Below are positions 56,148 through 64,000 of a stretch of 64,000 nucleotides of DNA, one piece after another. Position numbers and translations under genes: made by a program. Numbering within the stretch: position 1 is the stretch's first letter; the number at the start of each line of letters is the position of its first letter. Source of the DNA: Marinomonas lutimaris (GTDB lineage: Bacteria; Pseudomonadota; Gammaproteobacteria; Pseudomonadales; Marinomonadaceae); assembly GCF_019426345.1 (NCBI RefSeq), contig NZ_JAHLLW010000011.1:1-64000 (forward strand), in the 5' to 3' direction. The notes below the pieces were generated by a model that did no database searches, was not told the DNA's origin, and saw nothing but the letters and a program-made list of their open reading frames with translations.

Positions 56148-56158
56148 AGGAAATCCAC

Positions 56159-58009
56159 ATGACAACAATAAAACTTACCATGGCCCAAGCCGTCGTCCGA
56201 TTCATGATGGCGCAAAAAATAGAAACAGATAACGGCATCCAGCCTATGTTTGCAGGTGTATGGGGGATTTTTGGTCACGGCAACGTCGCAGGCCTTGGAG
56301 AAGCGCTTTATCAAGTAAAAGACAAACTTCCGACTTATCGCGCGCACAATGAACAAGGCATGGCACACGCTGCTATTGCTTATGCAAAAACGAAAAATCG
56401 CCAACAAATGATGGCCTGCACTGCATCTGCGGGCCCTGGTGCCGTAAACATGGTAACGGCTGCTGCTGTTGCCCATGTGAACCGTATCCCGGTTTTATTT
56501 CTTCCTGGCGATACTTTTGCTACTCGCATGCCTGACCCGGTATTACAGCAAGTAGAAAGCTTTCAGGATATGACCATCACATCGAATGATTGTTTCCGCC
56601 CAGTTAGCCGATTTTTCGATCGTATTACTCGTCCAGAACAGCTAATCACAGCATTGCCACAAGCCATGCGTGTATTGACCGACCCAATTGAATGTGGCCC
56701 TGCAACGTTAGCATTACCGCAAGACGTTCAAACCATGGCGTTCGACTACCCAGTGAGTTTATTCGATGAAAAAATCCATCGTCTACGTCGCCAAACGCCT
56801 GATTTTTATGAGCTAAATGATGCTTTAAAACTAATTAGACAAGCTAAAAAACCAGTCGTTATTGCTGGTGGTGGTCTTCATTATTCTGGTGCATTAAAAG
56901 AATTTGACGCATTTGTCAGTCAGTTCCAACTACCAGTTGGCGAAACACAAGCCGGCAAAGGTGCGCTTCCTTGGGACCACAAACACAACATGGGCAGCAT
57001 AGGTGTAACTGGTGCTGCATCAACGAATAATCTATGCGCCGATGCAGATCTTATTATTGCGGTAGGCACACGCCTTGGGGATTTCACCTCAGGCTCTCGT
57101 TCTCTTATAAACCCAAATGCAAAAATAGTGAGCCTAAACGTGGCTTCCTTTGATGCGATCAAACATAAGAGCCAAGCATTAGTGGGTGACGCTAAATCAA
57201 CGCTTCCTCTATTAAGTAAAGCTCTGCAAGGTTGGAAAATAGAACCATCTTGGATCAAAAAAGCCGAAGCAGAACGCGTTAATTGGCAACAGGTTGTCGA
57301 CAAAGTGACAACTGATCGAGGAACGAGTTTACCAAGCGATGCCGAAGTTGTTGGAGCTGTAAACCGTGCCGCTGGCGAAAAAGACATGGTGGTTTGTGCA
57401 GCAGGAGGTCTGCCTGGTGAACTACAAAAACTGTGGCGTACTCGTTATAACCGCGGCTATCACATGGAATACGGTTATTCCTGCATGGGTTATGAATTAG
57501 CTGGCGGTTTAGGCGCAAAAATGGCGAGTCCAGAGTCCGAAGTTTTCGTTATGGTAGGCGATGGTTCTTACTTAATGCTGAACTCCGAAATAGCTACTTC
57601 GGTGATGTTAGGGAAAAAAATCATCGCCGTTGTATTGGATAACCGCGGTTTTGGCTGTATTAACCGTTTGCAACAAGCTGGCGGTGGCGCAGGCTTTAAC
57701 AACCTTTTAGAAGACTGCTTCAGTGTAGCGGAAGGCGCACCGAAAACAGATTTTGCAGCTCATGCCAAAGCTCTCGGCGCTAACTCGGAAAAAGTCGCCA
57801 ACATTGCAGAATTAGAACAAGCCCTTGTTCGCGCCAAGAATTCATCTATCAGTTATGTCATTACCTTAGATACCGACCCTCTGAAAACAACAGAAGAAGG
57901 GGGGCATTGGTGGGATGTAGCCTTAGCTGAAGTGTCTGAGCGCAAACAAGTCAACGACGCTCGTAAAGAATATGAACAGCGCAAAGCGAAGCAATTTAAA
58001 CATTTGTAA
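56159..58009 (+). CDS. iolD: 3D-(3,5/4)-trihydroxycyclohexane-1,2-dione hydrolase
   Basis: IolD is the thiamine-diphosphate enzyme that opens the cyclohexane ring to 5-deoxy-glucuronate. The 616-residue protein has the three-domain TPP fold. The catalytic glutamate is in YRAHNEQGMAHAAIA (about residue 66), and the TPP/Mg motif is GDGSYLMLNSEIATSVML to NRGFGCINRL (about residues 470-500). AAAGGAAAT precedes its ATG, 11 bp after iolC. Confidence 0.95.
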   Translation: MTTIKLTMAQAVVRFMMAQKIETDNGIQPMFAGVWGIFGHGNVAGLGEALYQVKDKLPTYRAHNEQGMAHAAIAYAKTKNRQQMMACTASAGPGAVNMVTAAAVAHVNRIPVLFLPGDTFATRMPDPVLQQVESFQDMTITSNDCFRPVSRFFDRITRPEQLITALPQAMRVLTDPIECGPATLALPQDVQTMAFDYPVSLFDEKIHRLRRQTPDFYELNDALKLIRQAKKPVVIAGGGLHYSGALKEFDAFVSQFQLPVGETQAGKGALPWDHKHNMGSIGVTGAASTNNLCADADLIIAVGTRLGDFTSGSRSLINPNAKIVSLNVASFDAIKHKSQALVGDAKSTLPLLSKALQGWKIEPSWIKKAEAERVNWQQVVDKVTTDRGTSLPSDAEVVGAVNRAAGEKDMVVCAAGGLPGELQKLWRTRYNRGYHMEYGYSCMGYELAGGLGAKMASPESEVFVMVGDGSYLMLNSEIATSVMLGKKIIAVVLDNRGFGCINRLQQAGGGAGFNNLLEDCFSVAEGAPKTDFAAHAKALGANSEKVANIAELEQALVRAKNSSISYVITLDTDPLKTTEEGGHWWDVALAEVSERKQVNDARKEYEQRKAKQFKHL

Positions 58010-58041
58010 TATAACCAATTTACCGGTCGGAGAATAATAAT

Positions 58042-58941
58042 ATGAGCGTCAGAATCGGCATTAACCCATTAACATGGACAAACGACGATCTACCAACACT
58101 GGGAGCAGAAACCTCCCTTGAAACCTGTTTGACAGAAGGCAAACAAGCAGGCTTTAGCGGCTTCGAATTAGGCCAAAAATTCCCTCGCACGCCAGAAGTG
58201 CTTGGCCCTATCTTAAAAGCGCATGGTTTGGACTTGGTTTCAGGCTGGTTCAGCGGCGAATTATTAACCCGCAGTGTAGAAGAAGAGATCGAAGCCATTA
58301 AACCTCATCTTCACTTATTAAAATCCCTTGGTGCGAAAGCCATGGTGTACTGCGAAGTAACAGGCTGTATCCATGGACAAATAGAAACCCCATTGTCGCA
58401 CCGCCCTATTATCAGCGAAGAAAAGATCGCTGAAATGAGTAAGAAGCTGACTCAAGTCGCAGACTACTGCCTATCTGAAGGCGTTCAAATTGCTTACCAC
58501 CATCACATGGGAACCGTCATTGAAAGCCAACACGAAGTTGACTTGTTGATGAAATACACCGGCCCTTCTGTTGGCTTACTTTTAGATACGGGCCACATGA
58601 CTTTTGCAGGCGGTAATCCATTAGAAGTTCAAGCAAAACACGCTGATCGTATCATTCACGTGCATTGCAAAGATCTCCGCCCTGAGATCTTAAAAGACGC
58701 TAAGAACCGCGATATAAGCTTCTTGAATGCGATGTTAAATGGCGTATTTACTGTACCTGGCGATGGCTTTATCGATTACAGCAGCTTGTTCAAACAACTT
58801 AAAGCCAGCAACTATTCTGGCTGGTTAGTGGTAGAAGCAGAACAAGATCCAGCCGTTGCGCACCCATTAACTTACGCAACGCTTGGAGCAAACAACCTAA
58901 AAGCGCTATGCGCTGAATCTGGGTTAGAAATCGTAAAATAA
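58042..58941 (+). CDS. iolE: Myo-inosose-2 dehydratase
   Basis: IolE dehydrates 2-keto-myo-inositol to the trihydroxycyclohexanedione used by IolD. The 299-residue TIM barrel starts with IGINPLTWTNDDLP, an IolE hallmark. It has the metal ligands in YHHHMGTVIESQ, LLDTGHMTFAGG, HVHCKDLRPEIL and VEAEQDPA. CGGAGAATAATAAT precedes the ATG, 32 bp after iolD. Confidence 0.95.
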   Translation: MSVRIGINPLTWTNDDLPTLGAETSLETCLTEGKQAGFSGFELGQKFPRTPEVLGPILKAHGLDLVSGWFSGELLTRSVEEEIEAIKPHLHLLKSLGAKAMVYCEVTGCIHGQIETPLSHRPIISEEKIAEMSKKLTQVADYCLSEGVQIAYHHHMGTVIESQHEVDLLMKYTGPSVGLLLDTGHMTFAGGNPLEVQAKHADRIIHVHCKDLRPEILKDAKNRDISFLNAMLNGVFTVPGDGFIDYSSLFKQLKASNYSGWLVVEAEQDPAVAHPLTYATLGANNLKALCAESGLEIVK

Positions 58942-58959
58942 TCGCCCTCTTTTATTCAT

Positions 58960-58991
58960 GAGGCTAACGCTAGAAGAATAGTGTTAGCCTC
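58960..58991. terminator. Hairpin between iolE and iolA
   Basis: GAGGCTAACGCT pairs with AGTGTTAGCCTC (12 pairs, one G-T) around an 8-nt loop. No U-tract follows, so it may attenuate or protect the iolCDE mRNA end rather than stop all transcription. Confidence 0.55.
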
Positions 58992-59023
58992 AACAAAAAC
59001 ACATGCAAACGTTAGGTATTCTC

Positions 59024-60526
59024 ATGAAAACATTAGGTAACTACATTAACGGTCAGCAAATTGCCAGCCAAAGCGGCCGTACAGGTCCAGTCTACAATCC
59101 AGCAACTGGCGCACAAAGTCTTAGTGTTGCACTTTCTAGTGCCGACGAAACTCGCACTGCGATTGAATCAGCACAAGAAGCGTTCAAAACATGGAGCAAG
59201 GTCACACCACTTAATCGTGCTCGTGTCATGTTTAAATTTAAAGCATTGTTAGAACAACACGCAGACGAAATCGCAGAGATGATCACCAGCGAGCACGGCA
59301 AAGTATTTTCCGATGCCAAAGGTGAGTTAACCCGTGGTATCGAAGTAGTAGAATTTGCTTGTGGCATTCCACACCTACAAAAAGGCGAACATAGCCTAAA
59401 CGTTGGTCGCGGTGTAGACAGCATGTCTTTGATGCAGCCTCTTGGCGTTTGTGCGGGCATTTCACCGTTCAACTTCCCAGCCATGGTTCCAATGTGGATG
59501 TTCCCTGTTGCCATTGCCAGCGGTAACACTTTTGTGATGAAACCATCAGAAAAAGACCCTTCTGTTCCTCTACGTTTGGCAGAGTTACTTACTGAAGCGG
59601 GTCTTCCTGACGGCGTTTTCAATATCGTTAATGGTGACAAAGAAGCTGTAGATGTGTTGCTAACGGATGAACGAGTTCAAGCAGTTAGCTTTGTTGGTTC
59701 CACACCTATTGCTGAATACATTTATGCAACGGCCTCTGCTCACGGTAAACGCGTGCAAGCGCTTGGCGGTGCCAAAAACCATATGATCGTCATGCCAGAT
59801 GCAGATCCAAGCCAAGTCGTTGGTTCCCTAATGGGAGCAGCATACGGCTCAGCGGGGGAACGTTGTATGGCGATTTCTGTTGCTGTCTGTGTAGGCGATG
59901 ACGTTGCCGATAATTTGATCGACAGCTTAAGTATCGAAATCGACGGAATGCGCGTCGGCCCAGGTGTCGGCTTGCCAGAAGAGGCTCACATGGGCCCAGT
60001 TATCTCCAAAGAGCATTGCGCAAAAATCAAAGACTACATAGGTATCGGTGTGGAAGAAGGCGCAACTTTGGTTCGTGATGGTCGCGATTTTGTCTATCCA
60101 GGCAATGAAAATGGTTACTTCGTCGGACCGACCTTGTTCGACAATGTGAAACAAGGCATGCGCATCTATAACGAAGAAATTTTTGGCCCTGTTTTATGTG
60201 TTGTTCGCGCTAGCAGTTACCAAGAAGCATTGGATATGATCAATGCCCACGAATATGGCAATGGCACGTCGATCTTCACTCGTGATGGCGATACCGCTCG
60301 TCAATTCTGTGAAGACGTTCAAGTGGGCATGGTTGGCGTGAATGTGCCAATTCCTGTACCAATGGCATTCCATAGTTTTGGTGGCTGGAAACGCTCCTTG
60401 TTTGGCCCATTGCACATGCACGGTCCAGATGGCGTGCGCTTCTACACTCGCATGAAAACCATCACAGCACGCTGGCCAACAGGCCTTCGCGCTGGTGCAG
60501 AATTCTCAATGCCAACGATGAAGTAA
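59024..60526 (+). CDS. iolA: Methylmalonate-semialdehyde/malonate-semialdehyde dehydrogenase (CoA-acylating)
   Basis: IolA (MmsA) converts malonate semialdehyde to acetyl-CoA and CO2, the last inositol step. It can also serve valine breakdown and the malonate semialdehyde made from beta-alanine during pyrimidine degradation. The ALDH protein has about 500 residues. GVCAGISPFNFPAMVPMWMF is the subfamily signature, and the catalytic cysteine is in GSAGERCMAISVAV. The ATG at 59024 is seven codons inside the longest frame and better matches homologue starts (MKTLGNYINGQ). A strong terminator follows. Confidence 0.93.
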   Translation: MKTLGNYINGQQIASQSGRTGPVYNPATGAQSLSVALSSADETRTAIESAQEAFKTWSKVTPLNRARVMFKFKALLEQHADEIAEMITSEHGKVFSDAKGELTRGIEVVEFACGIPHLQKGEHSLNVGRGVDSMSLMQPLGVCAGISPFNFPAMVPMWMFPVAIASGNTFVMKPSEKDPSVPLRLAELLTEAGLPDGVFNIVNGDKEAVDVLLTDERVQAVSFVGSTPIAEYIYATASAHGKRVQALGGAKNHMIVMPDADPSQVVGSLMGAAYGSAGERCMAISVAVCVGDDVADNLIDSLSIEIDGMRVGPGVGLPEEAHMGPVISKEHCAKIKDYIGIGVEEGATLVRDGRDFVYPGNENGYFVGPTLFDNVKQGMRIYNEEIFGPVLCVVRASSYQEALDMINAHEYGNGTSIFTRDGDTARQFCEDVQVGMVGVNVPIPVPMAFHSFGGWKRSLFGPLHMHGPDGVRFYTRMKTITARWPTGLRAGAEFSMPTMK

Positions 60527-60641
60527 GCATTTATAGACATAGTACCAAGCAAAGTTTTTCCCAATACTATTCTATGTAACGGGATCACCCTAGCTCAGTC
60601 GCAGATTGTTTATTGTCTAACTCTCTAGTAAGCGACTTTTT

Positions 60642-60667
60642 AGCCCACCTTTTGGTGGGCTTTTTTT
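60642..60667 (+). terminator. Rho-independent terminator after iolA
   Basis: AGCCCACC/GGTGGGCT stem with TTTT loop followed by seven T residues. Confidence 0.92.
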
Positions 60668-60689
60668 GTCTCGTATTCATTAATATTTT

Positions 60690-60729
60690 AGGTCATATAT
60701 CCGCCATACAAACGTCACGCTTCTGTCAT
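60690..60729 (+). promoter_or_regulatory. Putative PhoB-box array upstream of the OlsF-like gene
   Basis: Four 7-mers at exact 11-bp steps: AGGTCAT (60690), CCGCCAT (60701), ACGTCAC (60712), CTGTCAT (60723), with AT-rich or short 4-bp spacers. The PHO-box consensus is two CTGTCAT-like 7-mers separated by 4 bp; the last unit matches perfectly and the others partly. A TAAGAT-like -10 lies near 60751. Function is inferred. Confidence 0.55.
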
Positions 60730-60787
60730 ATTAACGCTCTACTCTCATTAATAAGATATCTAAAACTTATTAGAGCGGAGCGTCACT

Positions 60788-62518
60788 GTGATACAAGTCG
60801 AGCAAATGATTGCCAGTAAATCCCCTCAGTTTTTCGATAAAAGCCCATTTATCACTCGCCCAACGTTAAGCGTGCTAAAGCGCTTATTCCACGAAAGTGA
60901 AGTAAACCAATTCCTGGAAAAAAACAACGGCTGTGTCGGCTTCGAATTTATTGATCGAGTACTGGATCACTTCAACTTTAGCTATCAAGTGAGCCAAGTT
61001 GATCGTCGAAATATCCCAGCTAGTGGACGGGTGATGATCATCGCCAATCACCCTCTTGGCGCCTTAGATGGTCTCGCTTTACTTAGATTAATCGGTGAAA
61101 TCCGCCCAGATGTGAAAATTGTCGCCAATGATTTATTAATGGGCTTTGACGGTTTAAAGCAGCTGGTGCTGCCTGTCGATAACCTTGGTGGAAAAACCGG
61201 ACGCCAACAGCTGAAAGCCATTATGAGCTGCTTACATAATGAAGAAGCGGTGATTATTTTCCCTGCCGGCGAAGTGTCTCGAATGTCGCCAAGCGGCGTA
61301 AAAGATCAGCACTGGAATCAGAACTATCTTAAGCTAGCGCAAAAGACCAACAGCCCCTTGTTACCGGTTCACATTGGCGGCCGAAATTCTATGCTGTTTT
61401 ACACCAGCTCTATTTTGTATCGTCCGCTTTCCACAATACAGCTAGCTAACGAGATGTTCCGCCAACGAAATCGTAAAATCCCCATGCAAGTTGGCCAAGC
61501 CATTCCGATTCAAGAACTGGCAAAATTACCTTTAAGTGATAAAGAGAAAAACAAACTAGTAAAACGCCATTTGTACCGTATAGCCAAAGGCAAAAAGCCA
61601 CTGCTGAAAACCGAAAAAACCGTTGAGCATCCACAAAATAGACAGATGATCAAACAAGAGCTCAAAATAGCCGAGCATCTTGGCAGCACCAAAGACAACA
61701 AACAAATTTACTTGGTTGATTACGATCCGATGTCGGTAACGATGAAAGAAATCGGTCGTTTGCGCGAAATCGCCTTCCGTAAAGTCGGTGAAGGCACAGG
61801 CGAGCGCTCTGATTTAGACAAGTTCGACCAATATTATCGTCATTTGATTTTATGGGATGAAGAAGAGCTCGAAATCGTTGGCGCTTATCGAATTGGCGAA
61901 GTCGCTAAATATATGAAATCAGACACGCCAAATCGTATCTACAGCGCCGAATTGTTCCAATACTCTTGCGACATGGAGCCCTACTTCGAACAAGGCATTG
62001 AACTTGGACGCAGCTTTATTCAACCAAAATATTGGGGCAAACGCAGCTTAGATTATTTGTGGTACGGTATTGGCGCATATTTAGACAGACACCCTGAAAT
62101 CCGCTACATGTTTGGTCCTGTAAGTCTAAGCAACAGCTACCCACAAGTGGCAAAAGATTTCATCGTCTCCTTCTACAAACTCTATTATGCAGACAAGGAA
62201 CACTTGGCGCGTTCATTCACGCCTTATCAAGTAAACGCAGAGCACTCTGACATCATTTCAGGCATGTTCAGCGGCGATGACTATGAAGAAGACTTTAGAA
62301 TACTCAAAGAACAGCTCAGCCACTTTGGCGCCAGCGTACCGACACTGTTCAAACAATATAGTGAGTTGTGCGAGACGGGCGGAGTTCGCTTCTTAGACTT
62401 TGGTGTCGATGCCGACTTTGGCTACTGCGTGGACGGTTTAGTCCTAGTAGACCTAAATACAGTCAAAGAAGCGAAAAACAAACGTTACCGAGGTCACAAC
62501 GCTGGCAATCAACCCTAA
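60788..62518 (+). CDS. Two-domain acyltransferase, OlsF-like (ornithine lipid synthesis candidate)
   Basis: A 576-residue protein starting at GTG behind GGAG. The N-terminal domain is a PlsC-like O-acyltransferase with IIANHPLGALDG (N87, H88, D94) and FPAGEVSRM (158-166). The C-terminal domain (about residues 310-575) is an OlsB/GNAT-like N-acyltransferase, with MKEIGRLREIAFRKVGEGTG and YRHLILWDEEELEIVGAYRI. This order matches OlsF of Serratia and Flavobacterium, a bifunctional enzyme that makes ornithine lipid from ornithine. Hemolysin-like acyltransferases of unknown role share the architecture. A PhoB-box-like array upstream fits a phosphate-free lipid. Confidence 0.75.
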   Translation: MIQVEQMIASKSPQFFDKSPFITRPTLSVLKRLFHESEVNQFLEKNNGCVGFEFIDRVLDHFNFSYQVSQVDRRNIPASGRVMIIANHPLGALDGLALLRLIGEIRPDVKIVANDLLMGFDGLKQLVLPVDNLGGKTGRQQLKAIMSCLHNEEAVIIFPAGEVSRMSPSGVKDQHWNQNYLKLAQKTNSPLLPVHIGGRNSMLFYTSSILYRPLSTIQLANEMFRQRNRKIPMQVGQAIPIQELAKLPLSDKEKNKLVKRHLYRIAKGKKPLLKTEKTVEHPQNRQMIKQELKIAEHLGSTKDNKQIYLVDYDPMSVTMKEIGRLREIAFRKVGEGTGERSDLDKFDQYYRHLILWDEEELEIVGAYRIGEVAKYMKSDTPNRIYSAELFQYSCDMEPYFEQGIELGRSFIQPKYWGKRSLDYLWYGIGAYLDRHPEIRYMFGPVSLSNSYPQVAKDFIVSFYKLYYADKEHLARSFTPYQVNAEHSDIISGMFSGDDYEEDFRILKEQLSHFGASVPTLFKQYSELCETGGVRFLDFGVDADFGYCVDGLVLVDLNTVKEAKNKRYRGHNAGNQP

Positions 62519-62524
62519 CTCTAA

Positions 62525-62704
62525 CTATCGCGAATCATGGTGATGTCCACGATAGTGGCGACTATGGGCATGATGACCATGAGCGTGATGTCCATGTGAA
62601 TGGTCGTCTTCTTGTTGCCCAGATCGTTTGAAGAAAACAAGATAAACAATCTTAATGATCAGCATTACACTTAATAGGATAAGAACGACTGTTTGAATTT
62701 CCAT
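62525..62704 (-). CDS. His-rich single-span membrane mini-protein
   Basis: A 59-residue frame below common annotation cut-offs. From the ATG at 62704, preceded by GAGGTG, it reads MEIQTVVLILLSVMLIIKIV then YLVFFKRSG, one membrane helix. A C-terminal tail follows with clustered histidines (HSHGHHAHGHHAHSRHY, then GHHHDSR). The strong ribosome binding site, the helix and the biased tail support a real gene. The tail may bind Zn, Ni or Cu, or be a metal buffer. It faces the OlsF-like gene convergently, 6 bp beyond its stop. No family is recognised. Confidence 0.7.
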   Translation of the reverse strand: MEIQTVVLILLSVMLIIKIVYLVFFKRSGQQEDDHSHGHHAHGHHAHSRHYRGHHHDSR

Positions 62705-63042
62705 AAAAACACCTCGTTATTTTTGTTGGTGTTATTTGAGTATAGGACATGAAAACTGTCTAAAATGTGAATTTACTGTTTAAAACGCATACAGTTTTGT
62801 AAGCCCTGAAATAGCGCATCTAACATCATGTTAGACACTAAAATGGATCGGGGCAGATAAAACCCAAAGCAAGCAATCAAGATTTTTGTTTAAGAATTAA
62901 GCAGTTATAAAATATGGCGTAAGCTTTGCTTTACGAATAAAAGAGCTTATTCAAAAAATCGTTTAAAAAACACGTTTCATCTACCCTCGGGCTTTTGCAG
63001 TAGCCTTACACATTTGTCTATCGCTAGACCATGGAGCTGGAA
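62705..63042. other. Intergenic region without recognised gene
   Basis: This AT-rich stretch of 338 bp carries the promoter region of the His-rich mini-protein (minus) and presumably of the CBM48 gene (plus). I see no convincing hairpin or open frame in it. Confidence 0.5.
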
Positions 63043-63348
63043 ATGATTGAGAAAACCTATTTAAAAACCAAACCCGAATGCAAAGTGAAATTCGCCTTAC
63101 CTGCTGAAGCGATTGGTGATGCCAAAAGCGTCGCTGTCGTTGGTGACTTTAATAATTGGGACAGCACAGCCAACCCAATGAAAAAACAGAAGTCTGGTAT
63201 TTTTGTGTCGACGCTTAACTTGGATATCGAAACCTCGTACCAATTTCGTTATGTTCTGGACGGCACAGAATGGCTAAACGATGACATGGCTGACGCCTAT
63301 GTTCCAAGCCCTATCAGCTACGACACCAACGGCGTCATCAGCCTGTAG
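63043..63348 (+). CDS. Stand-alone CBM48/isoamylase N-terminal-like domain protein
   Basis: A protein of about 101 residues made almost entirely of an early-set carbohydrate-binding domain (CBM48, as in isoamylase and AMPK beta). VAVVGDFNNWD and YQFRYVLDGTEWLNDD with the C-terminal AYVPSPISYDTNGVISL are its landmarks. GGAG at 63033-63036 fits the ATG at 63043; the earlier ATG at 63031 overlaps that site. There is no catalytic domain and no signal peptide. Possible roles are glycogen targeting or regulation of another enzyme. A hairpin terminator follows. Confidence 0.82.
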   Translation: MIEKTYLKTKPECKVKFALPAEAIGDAKSVAVVGDFNNWDSTANPMKKQKSGIFVSTLNLDIETSYQFRYVLDGTEWLNDDMADAYVPSPISYDTNGVISL

Positions 63349-63384
63349 TAGCACTTCTTAGTTTCTATACTGCCACAAACAATT

Positions 63385-63418
63385 CGTCTCGATTTTAGAC
63401 TTTAAGCCGAGACGTTTT
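63385..63418 (+). terminator. Terminator after the CBM48 gene
   Basis: CGTCTCG (63385-63391) and CGAGACG (63408-63414) form a stem followed by TTTT. The remaining gap to betB (63419-63655) holds the palindrome at 63570 and no gene. Confidence 0.7.
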
Positions 63419-63569
63419 GCCTCTCTCTGCCTTGCTTTGAGGGATGTCTTATGCCCAATATTCCCACATTCAATCAGTAATACTCTTCGTACCATAACGT
63501 CATCTTTTTGCCCCAAAACCACTAATTCACGGATTCGAGCTGCAATTTATAGCCAAAATATGTACAATT

Positions 63570-63599
63570 GTTTTTATTAAACGCGCGTTTAATAAAAAC
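63570..63599. promoter_or_regulatory. 30-bp perfect palindrome upstream of betB
   Basis: Each half is GTTTTTATTAAACGC followed by its exact reverse complement, centred on CGCG. It lies 56 bp before betB in the promoter region. A BetI-type TetR repressor site is the likeliest reading because BetI controls betB in many bacteria; a BetI gene is not in the window. Confidence 0.7.
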
Positions 63600-63655
63600 T
63601 CAAATACCTCAATGACTCGAAACAGAGCATTGAAACAGACATAAAGAGGCACATC

Positions 63656-64000
63656 ATGGCACATCAGCAGCAATACATTCATGGCCGCTACCATGCATCC
63701 ACCAGCGGTGAACACTTTGAGACAATCAACCCTGCGACAGGCGAAGTGATTGCAACAGTAGAACACGCAGGACAAGCTGAACTAGATGCTGCTGTAGAGT
63801 CTGCAAAACAAGGTCAAAAAGTGTGGGCCGCAATGAGCCCTGCTGAACGCGGACGCATCCTTAAAAAAGCCGCTGAGCTATTGCGTGAAAACAATGAAGA
63901 ACTTGCACGTCTCGAAGTATTGGACACAGGCAAGCCACTTCAAGAAGCCATTTGCGTAGACATTCAAACGGGCGCTGACGTGATCGAATATTACGCAGGC
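63656..64000 (+). CDS. betB: Betaine-aldehyde dehydrogenase, 5' part
   Basis: The first 115 codons of an aldehyde dehydrogenase that runs off the right edge. It starts [15 protein letters not shown] and continues [16 protein letters not shown], then [15 protein letters not shown] and [15 protein letters not shown], which follow BetB of Gammaproteobacteria closely. BetB oxidises betaine aldehyde to the osmoprotectant glycine betaine. AGAGG precedes the ATG. The strong palindrome upstream suggests choline-responsive repression. The catalytic cysteine region is outside the window. Confidence 0.87.
   Translation, partial: MAHQQQYIHGRYHASTSGEHFETINPATGEVIATVEHAGQAELDAAVESAKQGQKVWAAMSPAERGRILKKAAELLRENNEELARLEVLDTGKPLQEAICVDIQTGADVIEYYAG

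Noticed and set aside
59092-59640. Minus-strand frame of 182 codons opposite iolA
   Set aside because: Antisense shadow of a conserved aldehyde dehydrogenase coding region; no independent support.
60560-60640. Possible tRNA-like sequence (GATCACCCTAGCTCAGTCGC)
   Set aside because: The D-loop-like string is not followed by an anticodon stem, T-loop and acceptor stem that pair.
62368-62631. Plus-strand frame with a His/Asp-rich end
   Set aside because: It is the antisense shadow of the His-rich mini-protein and overlaps the end of the OlsF-like gene; no Shine-Dalgarno.

Overview
The window looks like chromosomal DNA of a marine gammaproteobacterium, most consistent with the Oceanospirillales and Marinomonas-like bacteria. 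This is inferred from gene content (RpoE-ChrR photo-oxidative stress locus, inositol and betaine catabolism, DUF2868/DUF3482 pair, many c-di-GMP and chemotaxis proteins) and moderate GC. No rRNA, tRNA, CRISPR array, transposase or phage gene was seen.

Layout. 1-4082 (minus) is a tightly overlapping cofactor F420 operon, cofG-cofH-cofD-cofC-cofE, with cofE cut by the left edge. 4350-9559 holds a RutR-like TetR regulator divergent from a reductive pyrimidine (or hydantoin) degradation operon: amidohydrolase, NCS1 transporter, dihydropyrimidinase. Three RutR-like palindromes lie in this region, two of them directly upstream of cofG. 9560-9899 is repeat-rich. 9900-14473 (minus) holds nrdR-ribD, nusB, a DUF6172 gene, thiL and pgpA, with the usual ribE/ribBA/ribH genes absent between ribD and nusB. 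14637-35669 is mixed housekeeping and signalling: EttA, three DMT exporters, Lrp and LysR regulators, a chemoreceptor, two EAL proteins, a GTPase pair, PlsC, pseudouridine catabolism (psuK-psuG) and RlmF. A small degraded hicA/hicB locus sits beside a HEPN-like gene at 17420-18734.

35927-43951 is an RpoE-ChrR regulon: an eight-gene lipid-modification operon (NTF2-like, SDR, FAD oxidoreductase, DUF1365, cyclopropane-type methyltransferase, DUF2878, a secreted protein, DUF3833 lipoprotein) divergent from rpoE-chrR. Both directions carry the same promoter pattern, TGATCC-N16-CGT. 44348-60526 is a myo-inositol island: RpiR-type regulator, LacI regulator, ABC importer, IolI- and IolH-like TIM barrels, IolG, a fused IolC-DUF2090, IolD, IolE and IolA. 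Repeated GGAA-N6-TTCC-like operators stand before the regulator, importer and catabolic genes. iolB is not in the cluster.

60690-62518 is an OlsF-like two-domain acyltransferase preceded by four 7-mers spaced exactly 11 bp, resembling a PhoB-box array. The right end has a previously easy-to-miss His-rich mini-protein, a lone CBM48 protein and the start of betB behind a 30-bp perfect palindrome.

The genes suggest a coastal heterotroph that scavenges nucleobases, pseudouridine, inositol and choline, and remodels its membrane lipids under light and, probably, phosphate stress.
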